A stretch of 45,885 nt of DNA, taken from Mycobacterium angelicum (GTDB lineage Bacteria > Actinomycetota > Actinomycetes > Mycobacteriales > Mycobacteriaceae). Shown one piece after another: positions 27,498-38,033 of this stretch (its first letter is position 1; each line of letters opens with the position of its first letter). The stretch is from assembly GCF_002086155.1 (NCBI RefSeq), contig NZ_MVHE01000043.1, forward strand, positions 1-45,885, written 5' to 3'. The position numbers and the translations under genes were made by a program. Under the pieces are notes generated by a model that saw only the letters and a list, made by a program, of their open reading frames with translations, was not told where the DNA came from and ran no database searches.

Positions 27498-27757
27498 GTG
27501 TGCTTCCTTGGCTTTCTGGTGCACAATCGATGCTGCGATCGTCTCGCGTGTGCACTCTTGGATTCCAGTGTGTTGCATTGGCGGTCGAATGGCTTTTGCG
27601 GCGCCGTGGGTACACACTCAAAGCCGGTAGTACACAGTCGATTCTGAGATACTTCGCGTGTGCGCCCTTGGCTTCGCGTGTGCACCCTTGGCGGCCGAAT
27701 CGCCCGCGACCCACCATGAGTACACACTCAAAGCCGCTGGCGCACAGTCGAATCCGC
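27497..27757. repeat. Degenerate tandem repeat, about 110-bp period
   Basis: TACACACTCAAAGCC occurs at 27611 and 27721, exactly 110 bases apart. A third, weaker start (GTGTGCTTCCTTGGC) lies near 27499. Each unit includes a CGCGTGTGCNCNCTTGG block and a NCACANTCGATTC-type block. The last unit runs into the 3' end of the DUF559 gene (its last ten codons). The stretch between pknG and that gene is otherwise non-coding. Short peptides in it are repeats, not genes. Confidence 0.7.
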
Positions 27758-28585
27758 GATAGCATCGCGCACCCGCCGCAGAATATCCGCCGGACGGTGT
27801 TCGGCGACAACCCGGATGACGGTCCAGCCCATTCGCTGCAGCATCTCCAGCCGCTCGATGTCCCGGCGAAACTGTCGCTGGTCGACCCGATGCTGGTCGC
27901 CGTCGTATTCGACGGCGACCAGCCAATGTTCCCAGCCCAAGTCCAGGTACGCGATCGGAATCCCATCTGCATCGAGTACCGGTATCTGGGTCTGCGGCCG
28001 CGGTAGCCCGGCATCGATCAGCAACAGCCGTAGATAGCTTTCCCGAGGCGACTGCGCGCCCGCATCTACGAGTTCCAAAGCACTCTCCAGTCGCCGCAGC
28101 CCTGGCGATCCGGGATGACGCCTGGCCACATCCAATACATTTTCAATTTTGAAGCCAGTTGCCAGCGCCAGGGAATCAAGCCGCGCAACCGATGAGCGGA
28201 CCGCCCCGCGCCGGCCGAGATCGAACGCGGTGCGCTCTACAGTGGTGACCACACGGCCGTCCAGCAGCTGCGTTTCGCCGTCGAGAAGCATGTCGCGCCG
28301 GGTCATCACACCCCGCGGTGGACGAGTGTTGGAATGAATCAGCTCGACCGGCACCCCGTCGGGAATCCACTTGGCGCCGTGCAATGCCGCAGCAGCCGCT
28401 CCGGCGATGACTCCCTGCCGGTTCGACCACAGCCAGGCTGCGCCGACGCGCTGGTACAGGGACGGCTCGACGCCCCTAGCCAGGTAGACGTTCGGAAAGA
28501 CCGCCCGGTACCGGGTCCGCAGTTGGTGACGGCTCAACGCTCCGCAGGTCAGTACCTCACTGCCCAGGAATGCTTCCAGCTTCAC
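27728..28585 (-). CDS. DUF559/Vsr-like endonuclease-fold protein
   Basis: A 285-residue protein. The N-terminal third reads like an AbiEi-type or winged-helix domain (HQLRTRYRAVFPNVYLARG, TTVERTAFDLGR). The C-terminal part is a DUF559 fold of the PD-(D/E)XK/Vsr superfamily, with IAYLDLGWEHWLVAVEYDGDQH (Asp, Glu-Tyr-Asp and Gln-His are the expected active-site positions) and a final strand GWTVIRV. Many mycobacteria have several copies. The role is unknown; mobile or toxin-like origins are possible. The 3' end runs into the repeat at 27.7 kb. Confidence 0.8.
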   Translation of the reverse strand: MKLEAFLGSEVLTCGALSRHQLRTRYRAVFPNVYLARGVEPSLYQRVGAAWLWSNRQGVIAGAAAAALHGAKWIPDGVPVELIHSNTRPPRGVMTRRDMLLDGETQLLDGRVVTTVERTAFDLGRRGAVRSSVARLDSLALATGFKIENVLDVARRHPGSPGLRRLESALELVDAGAQSPRESYLRLLLIDAGLPRPQTQIPVLDADGIPIAYLDLGWEHWLVAVEYDGDQHRVDQRQFRRDIERLEMLQRMGWTVIRVVAEHRPADILRRVRDAIADSTVRQRL

Positions 28586-28682
28586 GGCGCAAACAATTGC
28601 ACGTCAACAACCGACCGCGGTTCCCGTTATCCACAGGCCCAAAACTCAGCGAAAACACAGGTCGGCAGGTCACAGTTAGGCA

Positions 28683-29993
28683 ATGGCCGGGCAGTCCGCA
28701 CGCTGGATCACCACGGCCCGCGTCTTGCGCCGGGCCGGCTTCGGCGTGACCGGCAAGCAGGTCGACGCGGTAGCGAGTCAGGATTGGCCGACGTACGTCG
28801 ACAGCGTGCTGGCCGCCAACCCAGACGCCGACCCGGGTGCACTCGCCACCCCGATGCCCACGCTCACCCCGCCGCAGCCTCCCGGCAAGGGCGCAACCCA
28901 AGCCGCCCGCAGACAGTACGGACGCCAGCTCTCCGAGCAAGCCGACGAGCTGACCCGGTGGTGGATAGGCCGCATGGTGGCCGTCCAGACGCCGACCCAC
29001 GAAAAGCTGACATTCTTGTGGCACAACCACTTTGCCACCTCCGCGCAAAAGGTCCGGATCGCGGCGTACATGGCCGCGCAGAACCAGAAGCTGCGCACCC
29101 TGGCGCTGGGCGACTTCCGAACCCTGGCATACACGATGCTCACCGACGCCGCGATGCTGCGCTGGCTGGACGGGCAACTCAACACGGCCAAGGCGCCCAA
29201 CGAAAACCTTGCTCGGGAGTTCATGGAGCTGTTCACGCTCGGACATGGCAACGGCTACACCGAGGACGACGTTCGTGCGGGGGCCCGCGCCCTGACCGGA
29301 TGGGTCATCGACGCCGACGGCCAGACCGCGCTGCTGCCGCGGCGCCAGGACACCGGCCCCAAGACGTTGTTCGGGATCACACACGATTTCGACGTCGCCG
29401 GGTTCTGCGACACCGTGCTGGCTCAGCCGGCCTCGCCGGCCCATGTCGCCGGACGCTTGTGGCAGCAACTCGCCTCCGACGACCCGCCGTCGCCGCAGGT
29501 GCTGAACCGCCTCGTCACCGCCTACGGCCCCACGCGCGACCTGAAGGCGCTGACCCGGGCCGTCCTCACCGACGGCGAGTTCGTCGGCGGCCGGGCCACT
29601 GTGGTCACCGCACCGGTCGAGTGGCTGGTCGGCATCATCCGGGCCCTGCAAGTCCACGTCGAGCAACACCAGAAGCTGGTCGACGTGACGCTGCGGGCGC
29701 TCGGCCAACGGCCCTTCTTCCCCACCGACGTCAACGGCTGGCCGCGCGGGCAGGTGTGGCTGTCCACCGCATCGGCCAGGGCGCGGCTGCGGGCCGCGAT
29801 TCAGCTGGCACGCAGCGGCGACCTGTCGGTGATTGAAAGTGCCGCTGTCGGCGAGCGGATCGACGCCGTGGGCTATCTGATCGGTGTGGGCGCGTGGACC
29901 GATGGAACCGCCAATGCGCTTGAGCCGCTGATACATAGACCGGCGCAGCTGGTCGCAGCCGCCGTCAACTCCCCCGAATACCTGACCTCATAG
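28683..29993 (+). CDS. DUF1800 domain protein
   Basis: A 436-residue protein. The DUF1800 signature runs through RVLRRAGFGVTGKQVDAVAS near the start, then TFLWHNHFATSAQKV (about residues 109-123), FGLxxx-like segments and ENLAREFMELFTLGHGNGYTEDDVR (about 172-196). No N-terminal signal is visible in the first residues. It lies 10 bases before the DUF1501 gene, a partner with which DUF1800 genes are typically found. The pair is thought to be exported but has no firm function. It is absent from the pknG-ackA junction in H37Rv, as I recall. Confidence 0.87.
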   Translation: MAGQSARWITTARVLRRAGFGVTGKQVDAVASQDWPTYVDSVLAANPDADPGALATPMPTLTPPQPPGKGATQAARRQYGRQLSEQADELTRWWIGRMVAVQTPTHEKLTFLWHNHFATSAQKVRIAAYMAAQNQKLRTLALGDFRTLAYTMLTDAAMLRWLDGQLNTAKAPNENLAREFMELFTLGHGNGYTEDDVRAGARALTGWVIDADGQTALLPRRQDTGPKTLFGITHDFDVAGFCDTVLAQPASPAHVAGRLWQQLASDDPPSPQVLNRLVTAYGPTRDLKALTRAVLTDGEFVGGRATVVTAPVEWLVGIIRALQVHVEQHQKLVDVTLRALGQRPFFPTDVNGWPRGQVWLSTASARARLRAAIQLARSGDLSVIESAAVGERIDAVGYLIGVGAWTDGTANALEPLIHRPAQLVAAAVNSPEYLTS

Positions 29994-30003
29994 CGAGATT
30001 GCC

Positions 30004-31203
30004 ATGCCCGATTTCAACCGCCGCCGATTCCTGATCACAGGTGCCGGCGTGGGCGCGGTCGGTCTGCTGTCCGGAAGCATGGCGGTCGGCTGGCACGATC
30101 TGATGCACGCGGCCCACGAACGGCCACTGGCCGACAACGCCGGCATCTTGGTGATCGTCACCCTCTACGGCGGCAATGACGGGATCAACACGTTGATTCC
30201 CTACGCGGACAACGCTTATCACGATGCCCGGCCAGAACTCGCCTATGCACCCGAAAACGTGTTGCACCTGGATGCTCAACTCGGGCTCAACCCTGCCATG
30301 CGTGGCCTGGCTCAACTGTGGGACCAGCGGCAACTGGCCATCGTGCGCGGGGTCAGCTATCCCAAACCCGACCACAGCCACTTCCGGTCGATGGATATCT
30401 GGCAGACGGCGTCGCCGGCCACAGCCGTCTCGACGGGCTGGATCGGCCGCTGGCTCGACGCTACCGGCGACGACCCGTTGCGGGCGGTCAATGTCGGCAG
30501 CGTCCTGCCACTGCTCGCGGTCGGCGAAAAGCACACGGCCGCAGCTCTTTCCACCACCATAGTTCCGCGCGGCCAGCAGCATAAATCCGACATATTCGGC
30601 GACGTCATGAAAGCGCTTGGCGCCGACGACCCCAACGACACTCCGGCCATGTCAGCGGTGCGCCAGTCCTATCGCGCCGCTCGGGCCACCGACGCGACGT
30701 TCGCGTCGATCGCGGCAACCGAAGAGAGCAACGCACTGGCCAGCCGGCTGAGCATGGTGGCCAATGCGATCAAGGCGCGTGTTCCGACGCGGGTCTACAT
30801 GGTGCATCTCGGCGGCTTCGACACCCACGCCGACGAGCGCGAGACCCAGCAGCGACTGCTGCAGACGTTCGACGAAGCCGTCTCCGGATTCCTGCGGCAG
30901 ATGGCCGGCGATCGCTACGGGCGCAACGTCGTCCTGCTGGCATATTCGGAATTCGGGCGCCGGGTGGCCGCCAATGCCTCCCAGGGCACCGATCACGGCA
31001 CCGCCGGCCCGGTGTTCGTCGCCGGGGTACCGGTCAAGGGCGGGTTCTACGGCGAGGAGCCCAGCCTCACCGACCTCGACGAGGGAGACCTCAAGCCCAC
31101 CACCGACTTTCGCGACATCTACCACGAGCTGCTCACCCGCACCGTCGGAACCGACCCGACACCGTCGGTCGGCAATGGCCGGACCAACCTGGGCTTTCTA
31201 TAA
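30004..31203 (+). CDS. DUF1501 protein with Tat signal
   Basis: A 399-residue protein. It begins with a twin-arginine signal, NRRRFLITGAGVGAVGLLSG, so it should be folded before export. The DUF1501 part follows, including VTLYGGNDGINTLIP (about residues 53-67), the FRSMDIWQTA segment and a metal-type FDTHADERETQ region, ending in LLAYSEFGRRV and DHGTAGPVF. DUF1501 resembles the sulfatase/alkaline phosphatase fold in its metal residues. The upstream DUF1800 gene is its likely partner. It overlaps ackA by six bases at convergent ends. Confidence 0.88.
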   Translation: MPDFNRRRFLITGAGVGAVGLLSGSMAVGWHDLMHAAHERPLADNAGILVIVTLYGGNDGINTLIPYADNAYHDARPELAYAPENVLHLDAQLGLNPAMRGLAQLWDQRQLAIVRGVSYPKPDHSHFRSMDIWQTASPATAVSTGWIGRWLDATGDDPLRAVNVGSVLPLLAVGEKHTAAALSTTIVPRGQQHKSDIFGDVMKALGADDPNDTPAMSAVRQSYRAARATDATFASIAATEESNALASRLSMVANAIKARVPTRVYMVHLGGFDTHADERETQQRLLQTFDEAVSGFLRQMAGDRYGRNVVLLAYSEFGRRVAANASQGTDHGTAGPVFVAGVPVKGGFYGEEPSLTDLDEGDLKPTTDFRDIYHELLTRTVGTDPTPSVGNGRTNLGFL

Positions 31204-32388
31204 GACTTCGACTCGTCCGTCGCGACCCCCAGCGCCCGGCTTCGCCGCGCTTGCGATCGCTCCCATGCAGTCACGCGCGATAGCCAGTTCTTCGTTGGTC
31301 GGAATCACCAGCACGGCAATGTGTGAACGATCGGTGGAGATCCGCCGGGCGCCGGCGCCGAGATTGCGGTCCTCGTCGAGCTCGATACCGAGTTCGGCCA
31401 GCCCAGCCAAAGCATCCCGGCGCACCGCGGCGTCGTGCTCGCCGATGCCGGCGGTAAAGCTGATCACATCGGTGTGGCCCAGCACCGCCAGATACGCGCC
31501 GACATACTTGCGTAACCGGTGGATGAACACGTCGTAGGCCAATCGCGCTGCGCCATCGCCTGATTCAATCATCGAACGCAGCCGCCGAAAATCGCGCTCG
31601 CCCGCCAGGCCCAACACTCCGGACCGGTGATTGAGCATCGACTCGATCTCGTCCACCCTCATGTTCGCGGTGCGCCACAAATAGCTGAAGACACCGGGGT
31701 CCACATCACCGCTACGGGTCCCCATCACCAAGCCCTCCAGCGGAGTGAGGCCCATCGACGTCTCGACCGGCCGCCCCGCCGCGATCGCCGACGCCGACGC
31801 ACCGTTACCCAGATGCAACACAATCTGATTCACAGCCGCTAACGGCCGACCCAAGAACGAAGCGGCCTGCGCGCTGACGTACTGATGCGACGTGCCGTGA
31901 AAGCCGTAGCGGCGAATCTGCCACTGCGCGGCCAGTTCCCGGTCGATCGCGTAGGTCGCCGCCGCGGCAGGCAGATCATGGAAGAAGGCGGTATCGAACA
32001 CCGCAATATGCGGCACGTCAGGCAACAACTTACGGGCCACGCGGATGCCCAACACTGCGGGCGGATTGTGCAGCGGGGCCAGCGGGGCCAGCTCCTCGAG
32101 CTTGCCGATCACCGCATCGTCGAGCACCGTCGGCCGGTGAAAATCCTTGCCGCCGTGCACAACCCGGTGACCGACTGCCACCAGGCCGCAGTTGCGCAGG
32201 TCGATCCCGTCGTCGGAGAGCATCTCGAACGCGCGATGCAGGGCTGCGTCGTGGTCTGGGATCGATGACGACTCCTCACCGATCCGCTCCACGCTGCCCG
32301 ACGCCAAGGCCGGCCCGGCGGGATCGACGAGCTGAAACTTCAGCGACGACGAGCCGGAGTTGATCACCAGCACTACCCGGTCAGCCAT
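31198..32388 (-). CDS. ackA: Acetate kinase AckA
   Basis: AckA interconverts acetate plus ATP and acetyl phosphate. The 396-residue protein has the ASKHA entry VLVINSGSSSLKFQL (residues 6-20), the substrate motif VGHRVVHGG, the FDTAFFHDLP segment, the YGFHGTSHQYV motif, HLGNGAS and the FTAGIGEH end motif, all intact. The ATG at 32388 overlaps the pta stop by eight bases. It is the last gene of fgd1-pta-ackA. It corresponds to Rv0409. Confidence 0.96.
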   Translation of the reverse strand: MADRVVLVINSGSSSLKFQLVDPAGPALASGSVERIGEESSSIPDHDAALHRAFEMLSDDGIDLRNCGLVAVGHRVVHGGKDFHRPTVLDDAVIGKLEELAPLAPLHNPPAVLGIRVARKLLPDVPHIAVFDTAFFHDLPAAAATYAIDRELAAQWQIRRYGFHGTSHQYVSAQAASFLGRPLAAVNQIVLHLGNGASASAIAAGRPVETSMGLTPLEGLVMGTRSGDVDPGVFSYLWRTANMRVDEIESMLNHRSGVLGLAGERDFRRLRSMIESGDGAARLAYDVFIHRLRKYVGAYLAVLGHTDVISFTAGIGEHDAAVRRDALAGLAELGIELDEDRNLGAGARRISTDRSHIAVLVIPTNEELAIARDCMGAIASAAKPGAGGRDGRVEVL

Positions 32389-34456
32389 GGCAAATACCCT
32401 GTGCCTGAATCGCCGTGATGGCAACGGTGTTGACGATGTCTTCGACCAGCGCACCGCGGGACAGGTCGTTGACCGGCTTACGCAGACCTTGCAGCACCGG
32501 ACCGATCGCGATCGCACCGGCGGTCCGCTGCACCGCCTTGTAGGTGTTGTTGCCGGTGTTGAGGTCCGGGAAGATCAGCACCGTCGCGCGCCCGGCCACC
32601 GGCGAACCACGCAACTTGGTAGCGGCGACCGAGGGATCCACCGCGGCGTCGTACTGAATGGGCCCCTCGACCAGCAGCTGTGGATCGCGTGAACGCACCA
32701 ATTCCGTTGCCGCCCTGACCTTGTCGACATCGGCTCCGGTTCCCGAATCGCCGGTGGAGTAGGACAGCATGGCCACCCTGGGCTCGATGCCGAACTGCGC
32801 GGCGGTACGCGCCGAGCAGATCGCGATGTCGGCGAGCTGCTCGGGTGTCGGATTGGGGATGATCGCGCAGTCGCCGTAGGCCAGCACCTTATCCGGCAGA
32901 CACATCAGGAAGATGCTGGACACCGTGGAGACGTCCGGAACGGTTCGGATGATCTCCAGCGCGGGCCGTACGGTGTGCGCGGTGGTGTGCGCGGCACCGG
33001 AGACCATGCCGTCGACCATGCCGTTGTACACCAGCATGGTGCCGAAATACGTGGCATCGTTCATGATTTCGCGGGCATGCTCGACGGTGACCCCTTTCGC
33101 CTTGCGCAGCTCCGCGTACTGGTCGGCGAATTGCTCGTGAAGGTCGCTGGCGCGCGGATCGATGACCGTCGCCTCGTCCAGGTCGACACCGAGTTCTGCT
33201 GCACGCAACCGGACTTGGGCTTCATCGCCCAGGATGGTCAGGTCGGCCACGCTGCGCTGCAGCAGCCGGCCGGCGGATTTGAGGATGCGGTCGTCCTCGC
33301 CTTCGGGAAGGACGATGCGTTTGCGGTCCGACCGCGCCTGCTGCTGCAGCCGATGGGTGAACATCTGCGGCGTGGTGACGGCCGGAATGGGAATGATCAA
33401 CTGCGCCAACAGATCTGCGAGGTCGACGTAGCGCTCCATCAGTTCCAGCGCGGTGTCGATCTTACGTTGCGATGCGGCCGTCACCCGGCCGCGCGCCGAC
33501 GCGGCCGCGCTTGCGCTGTGGTAGGTGCCCAGCGCGGTGGTGATGATCGGCAACCTCAACCGCAGCCCCGACACCAGGGCCGCGATAGACGGATGCAACT
33601 CCAGGCCGCCGTTGAGCACCAGGCACGATAGCGACGGAAAGCCTTCGGCCGCATGGGCACTCGCGACGGCCAGCACCACGTCGGAGCGGTCGCCGGGAGT
33701 AATGACCGCCATGCCGTCGCGCAAGCGCTCCAGGCAATGCTCGGCGGTCATTCCGGCCACCATCACATCCATCACCTCGCGTTGCGCCAGCACCGCGTCC
33801 CCGCGGATCTGCTCACCATCTACCGCCGTCGTCAGCTCGGCCACCGTGGGCGCGGCCAGCAGCCGTTCTTCGGGCAGCGCATAACTGCGGGGCCCGAACC
33901 TTTGCAGCGCCTGGCACACCACCTCCAGCTGCGCAGGATCACACCGGCTTGCCACCACCGCGGCCGTGTGTGCGCGCTGAGCGGCCAACTCCGCCAGGCA
34001 GATCTCCACCACGGTGACGATCTGGTCCGGCGTGCGGTCCTTGGCCCGGACCGTCAGCAGAACGGGCGCACCGAGGTTGGCCGCAATGCGCGCATTGACC
34101 GAGAGCTCCGCGGGCGTCGCGATGTCGGTGTAGTCGCTGCCGACGATCACCACCGCGTCGCACTTGTCGGCCATCGCGTGATAGGCGTCGACGATGGCGG
34201 CGATCGCGCCGTCGCTGTCGTCGTGCAGTTGCTGGTAGGTCACCCCGACGCAGTCCTCGTAGGGCAGGCCCGCGGTGGTGTGCTCCAGCAGCAGTTCCAG
34301 GATGTAATCGCGATGGAGGGCCGCCCGGGTAATCGGCCGGAACACACCAACTTTGGCGACCATCGCGCTCAGCCGGTGCAAGAGCCCCAGCGCGATCGTC
34401 GACTTGCCGGTCTCCCCTTCGGGTGCGGCGATGTAGATGCCCGACGGTTCAGCCAA
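32381..34456 (-). CDS. pta: Phosphate acetyltransferase Pta (long form)
   Basis: Pta moves the acetyl group between acetyl-CoA and phosphate, feeding AckA. The 691-residue protein is the long three-domain form: a P-loop DRTGG-linked N-terminus with EGETGKSTIALGLLHRL (about residues 14-30), a DRTGG-like middle domain at about 215-325, and the C-terminal PTA_PTB catalytic domain with IVLPEGEDDRIL, MVDGMVSGAAHTTAHTVRP and MLSYSTGDSG. It overlaps fgd1 by eight bases at its start. It corresponds to Rv0408. Confidence 0.96.
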   Translation of the reverse strand: MAEPSGIYIAAPEGETGKSTIALGLLHRLSAMVAKVGVFRPITRAALHRDYILELLLEHTTAGLPYEDCVGVTYQQLHDDSDGAIAAIVDAYHAMADKCDAVVIVGSDYTDIATPAELSVNARIAANLGAPVLLTVRAKDRTPDQIVTVVEICLAELAAQRAHTAAVVASRCDPAQLEVVCQALQRFGPRSYALPEERLLAAPTVAELTTAVDGEQIRGDAVLAQREVMDVMVAGMTAEHCLERLRDGMAVITPGDRSDVVLAVASAHAAEGFPSLSCLVLNGGLELHPSIAALVSGLRLRLPIITTALGTYHSASAAASARGRVTAASQRKIDTALELMERYVDLADLLAQLIIPIPAVTTPQMFTHRLQQQARSDRKRIVLPEGEDDRILKSAGRLLQRSVADLTILGDEAQVRLRAAELGVDLDEATVIDPRASDLHEQFADQYAELRKAKGVTVEHAREIMNDATYFGTMLVYNGMVDGMVSGAAHTTAHTVRPALEIIRTVPDVSTVSSIFLMCLPDKVLAYGDCAIIPNPTPEQLADIAICSARTAAQFGIEPRVAMLSYSTGDSGTGADVDKVRAATELVRSRDPQLLVEGPIQYDAAVDPSVAATKLRGSPVAGRATVLIFPDLNTGNNTYKAVQRTAGAIAIGPVLQGLRKPVNDLSRGALVEDIVNTVAITAIQAQGICHG

Positions 34457-35459
34457 GTCGCCGCAGCCTGGGTTCCAGGTCGGATCGGAAGAGTTCCAGA
34501 AAGCGGCGCTGGTCGTGGCCGGGCGCGTGGAATACCAAGTGGTTGAGGCCCCACGTCACGTACTGGCCGACCTTTTCGACCGCCTCGTCGGGATCCGACG
34601 CCACGATCCAGCGCTTGGCGATCTGCTCGATGGGCAGTGCGTCGGCGGCCTTCTCCATTTCGATCGGGTCGTCGATGCTGTGCTTCTGCTCGGCGGTCAA
34701 CGACAGCGGTGCCCAGAACCGGGTGTTCTCCAGCGCGAGGTCGGGATCGGTGTCGTAGGAGATCTTGATCTCGATCATCTTGTCGATGTCGTCGACATTG
34801 CGCTCGGCAACTGCGGCGCCCTCCCGCACAGCCGGGATCAGTTTCTCGGTGTAGAGCTCCGCACCCTTGCCGGAGGTGCAGATGAACCCGTCACCGGCGC
34901 GCCCGGCGTACTTGGCCACCGCCGGCCCGCCGGCCGCGATATAGACCGGCACACCATCTGCTGGCACGTCGTAGATCGAGGCCCCCTTGAGCCGGTAGTA
35001 CTCGCCGTCGAAATCGACGCGGTCACCGCGCCACAGCTCGCGCATCAGCCGCACCGATTCGCGCAGCCGGGCGAAGCGCTCCTTGAAATCCGGCCAGGCG
35101 CCCTGGTAACCGGTGGCGATCTCGTTCAGCGCCTCACCGGTGCCCACGCCGAGGAAGACGCGGCCCGGGTACAAACAGCCCATGGTCGCAAACGCTTGGG
35201 CGATGACGGCGGGGTTGTAGCGGAAGGTGGGCGTGAGCACCGAGGTACCCAGCTGCAGCCGCTTGGTGCGTTCGCCGACGGCGGTCATCCAGGACAGCGA
35301 AAACGGGGCGTGGCCGCCTTTATGCCGCCACGGCTGGAAATGGTCACTGACGGTTGCACTGTCCATGCCGTGGTCCTCGGCGGCGACGGCTAAATCGACA
35401 AGCTCACGGGGTGCGAATTGTTCAGCGGATGCTTTGTATCCGAGTTTCAGTTCAGCCAC
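34449..35459 (-). CDS. fgd1: F420-dependent glucose-6-phosphate dehydrogenase Fgd1
   Basis: Fgd1 oxidises glucose-6-phosphate to the lactone while reducing cofactor F420, the main F420H2 source in mycobacteria and needed to activate nitroimidazole drugs such as pretomanid. The 336-residue protein is a luciferase-like barrel starting MAELKLGYKASAEQFAPREL, with ATVSDHFQPW near residue 37 and the GTGEALNEIATG phosphate/F420 loop near residue 107. Its stop overlaps pta. It corresponds to Rv0407. Confidence 0.97.
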   Translation of the reverse strand: MAELKLGYKASAEQFAPRELVDLAVAAEDHGMDSATVSDHFQPWRHKGGHAPFSLSWMTAVGERTKRLQLGTSVLTPTFRYNPAVIAQAFATMGCLYPGRVFLGVGTGEALNEIATGYQGAWPDFKERFARLRESVRLMRELWRGDRVDFDGEYYRLKGASIYDVPADGVPVYIAAGGPAVAKYAGRAGDGFICTSGKGAELYTEKLIPAVREGAAVAERNVDDIDKMIEIKISYDTDPDLALENTRFWAPLSLTAEQKHSIDDPIEMEKAADALPIEQIAKRWIVASDPDEAVEKVGQYVTWGLNHLVFHAPGHDQRRFLELFRSDLEPRLRRLG

Positions 35460-35559
35460 CAGTTATTTCTACTCCCCCTAATTCAAAGCGGTGAAACTCA
35501 ACCGTTTTCGCCCGGACGGGGATACGCTCCGGTCAGTTCTGCCCAAATGGAGGTGCGCT

Positions 35560-37266
<1,707 letters not shown>

Positions 37267-37283
37267 GCCTGTTAAATCGGGTT

Positions 37284-38033
37284 ATGGCCCACCAATCGAC
37301 GGAACTCGTTCAGATCACCGACAAGGTGCACCTCGCCCGAGGCCCGGCCGTGAACTGGGTGCTGGTCACCGACGACACCGGCGTCATGCTCATCGACGCC
37401 GGCTACCCCGGCGACCGCGAGGAAGTGGCGGCCTCGCTGCGCAAGCTGGGCTACGGCCCCGGGGACGTGCGGGCGATCCTGCTCACCCACGCCCACATCG
37501 ACCATCTGGGCTCGGCCATCTGGTTCGCCAGCGAGCACCGCACGCCGGTGTACTGCCACGCCGACGAAGTCGGCCACGCCAAGCGTGAATACCTCGAGCA
37601 GGTGTCGATTCTCGATATCGCACTGCGCATTTGGCGACCCCGCTGGGCAGTGTGGACGGCACACGTGGTGCGCAGCGGCGGGCTGATCCGCGACGGCATC
37701 CCGACCACCCAGCCGCTGACCGCCGACATAGCCGGCGCGTTACCGGGCCACCCACGAGCCGTTTTCAGTCCCGGCCACACCAACGGGCACTGCTCGTATC
37801 TGGTCGACGGCGTGCTGGCCAGTGGCGACGCCCTGATCACCGGCCACCCGCTGTTGCGCCACCGCGGCCCGCAGCTGCTGCCGGAGGTGTTCAGCTACAG
37901 CCAGCAAGACTGCATCCGCAGCTTGTCCGCACTCGCCCTGCTGGAGACTGACATCCTGGCCCCTGGCCACGGCGATCTGTGGCGTGGCCCCATCCGCGAG
38001 GCCACCGACGCCGCCATCCGGCTGGCGAGCTAA
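37284..38033 (+). CDS. Metallo-beta-lactamase-fold hydrolase, Rv0406c-like
   Basis: A 249-residue MBL-fold protein. The zinc motif THAHIDHLGS (His-X-His-X-Asp-His) is at about residues 70-79. A second His lies in FSPGHTNGH and the final His in the LAPGHGDLW segment, so both zinc sites look complete. Family members cleave varied substrates including thioesters and lactones; the true substrate is unknown. It follows the PE_PGRS gene by 17 bases and converges with the monooxygenase at 38030 with a four-base overlap. It corresponds to Rv0406c. Confidence 0.88.
   Translation: MAHQSTELVQITDKVHLARGPAVNWVLVTDDTGVMLIDAGYPGDREEVAASLRKLGYGPGDVRAILLTHAHIDHLGSAIWFASEHRTPVYCHADEVGHAKREYLEQVSILDIALRIWRPRWAVWTAHVVRSGGLIRDGIPTTQPLTADIAGALPGHPRAVFSPGHTNGHCSYLVDGVLASGDALITGHPLLRHRGPQLLPEVFSYSQQDCIRSLSALALLETDILAPGHGDLWRGPIREATDAAIRLAS

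Noticed and set aside
27446..27926. Several small open frames rich in His/Thr/Arg between pknG and the DUF559 gene
   Set aside because: They are translations of the 110-base repeat in different frames, with no ribosome binding sites.
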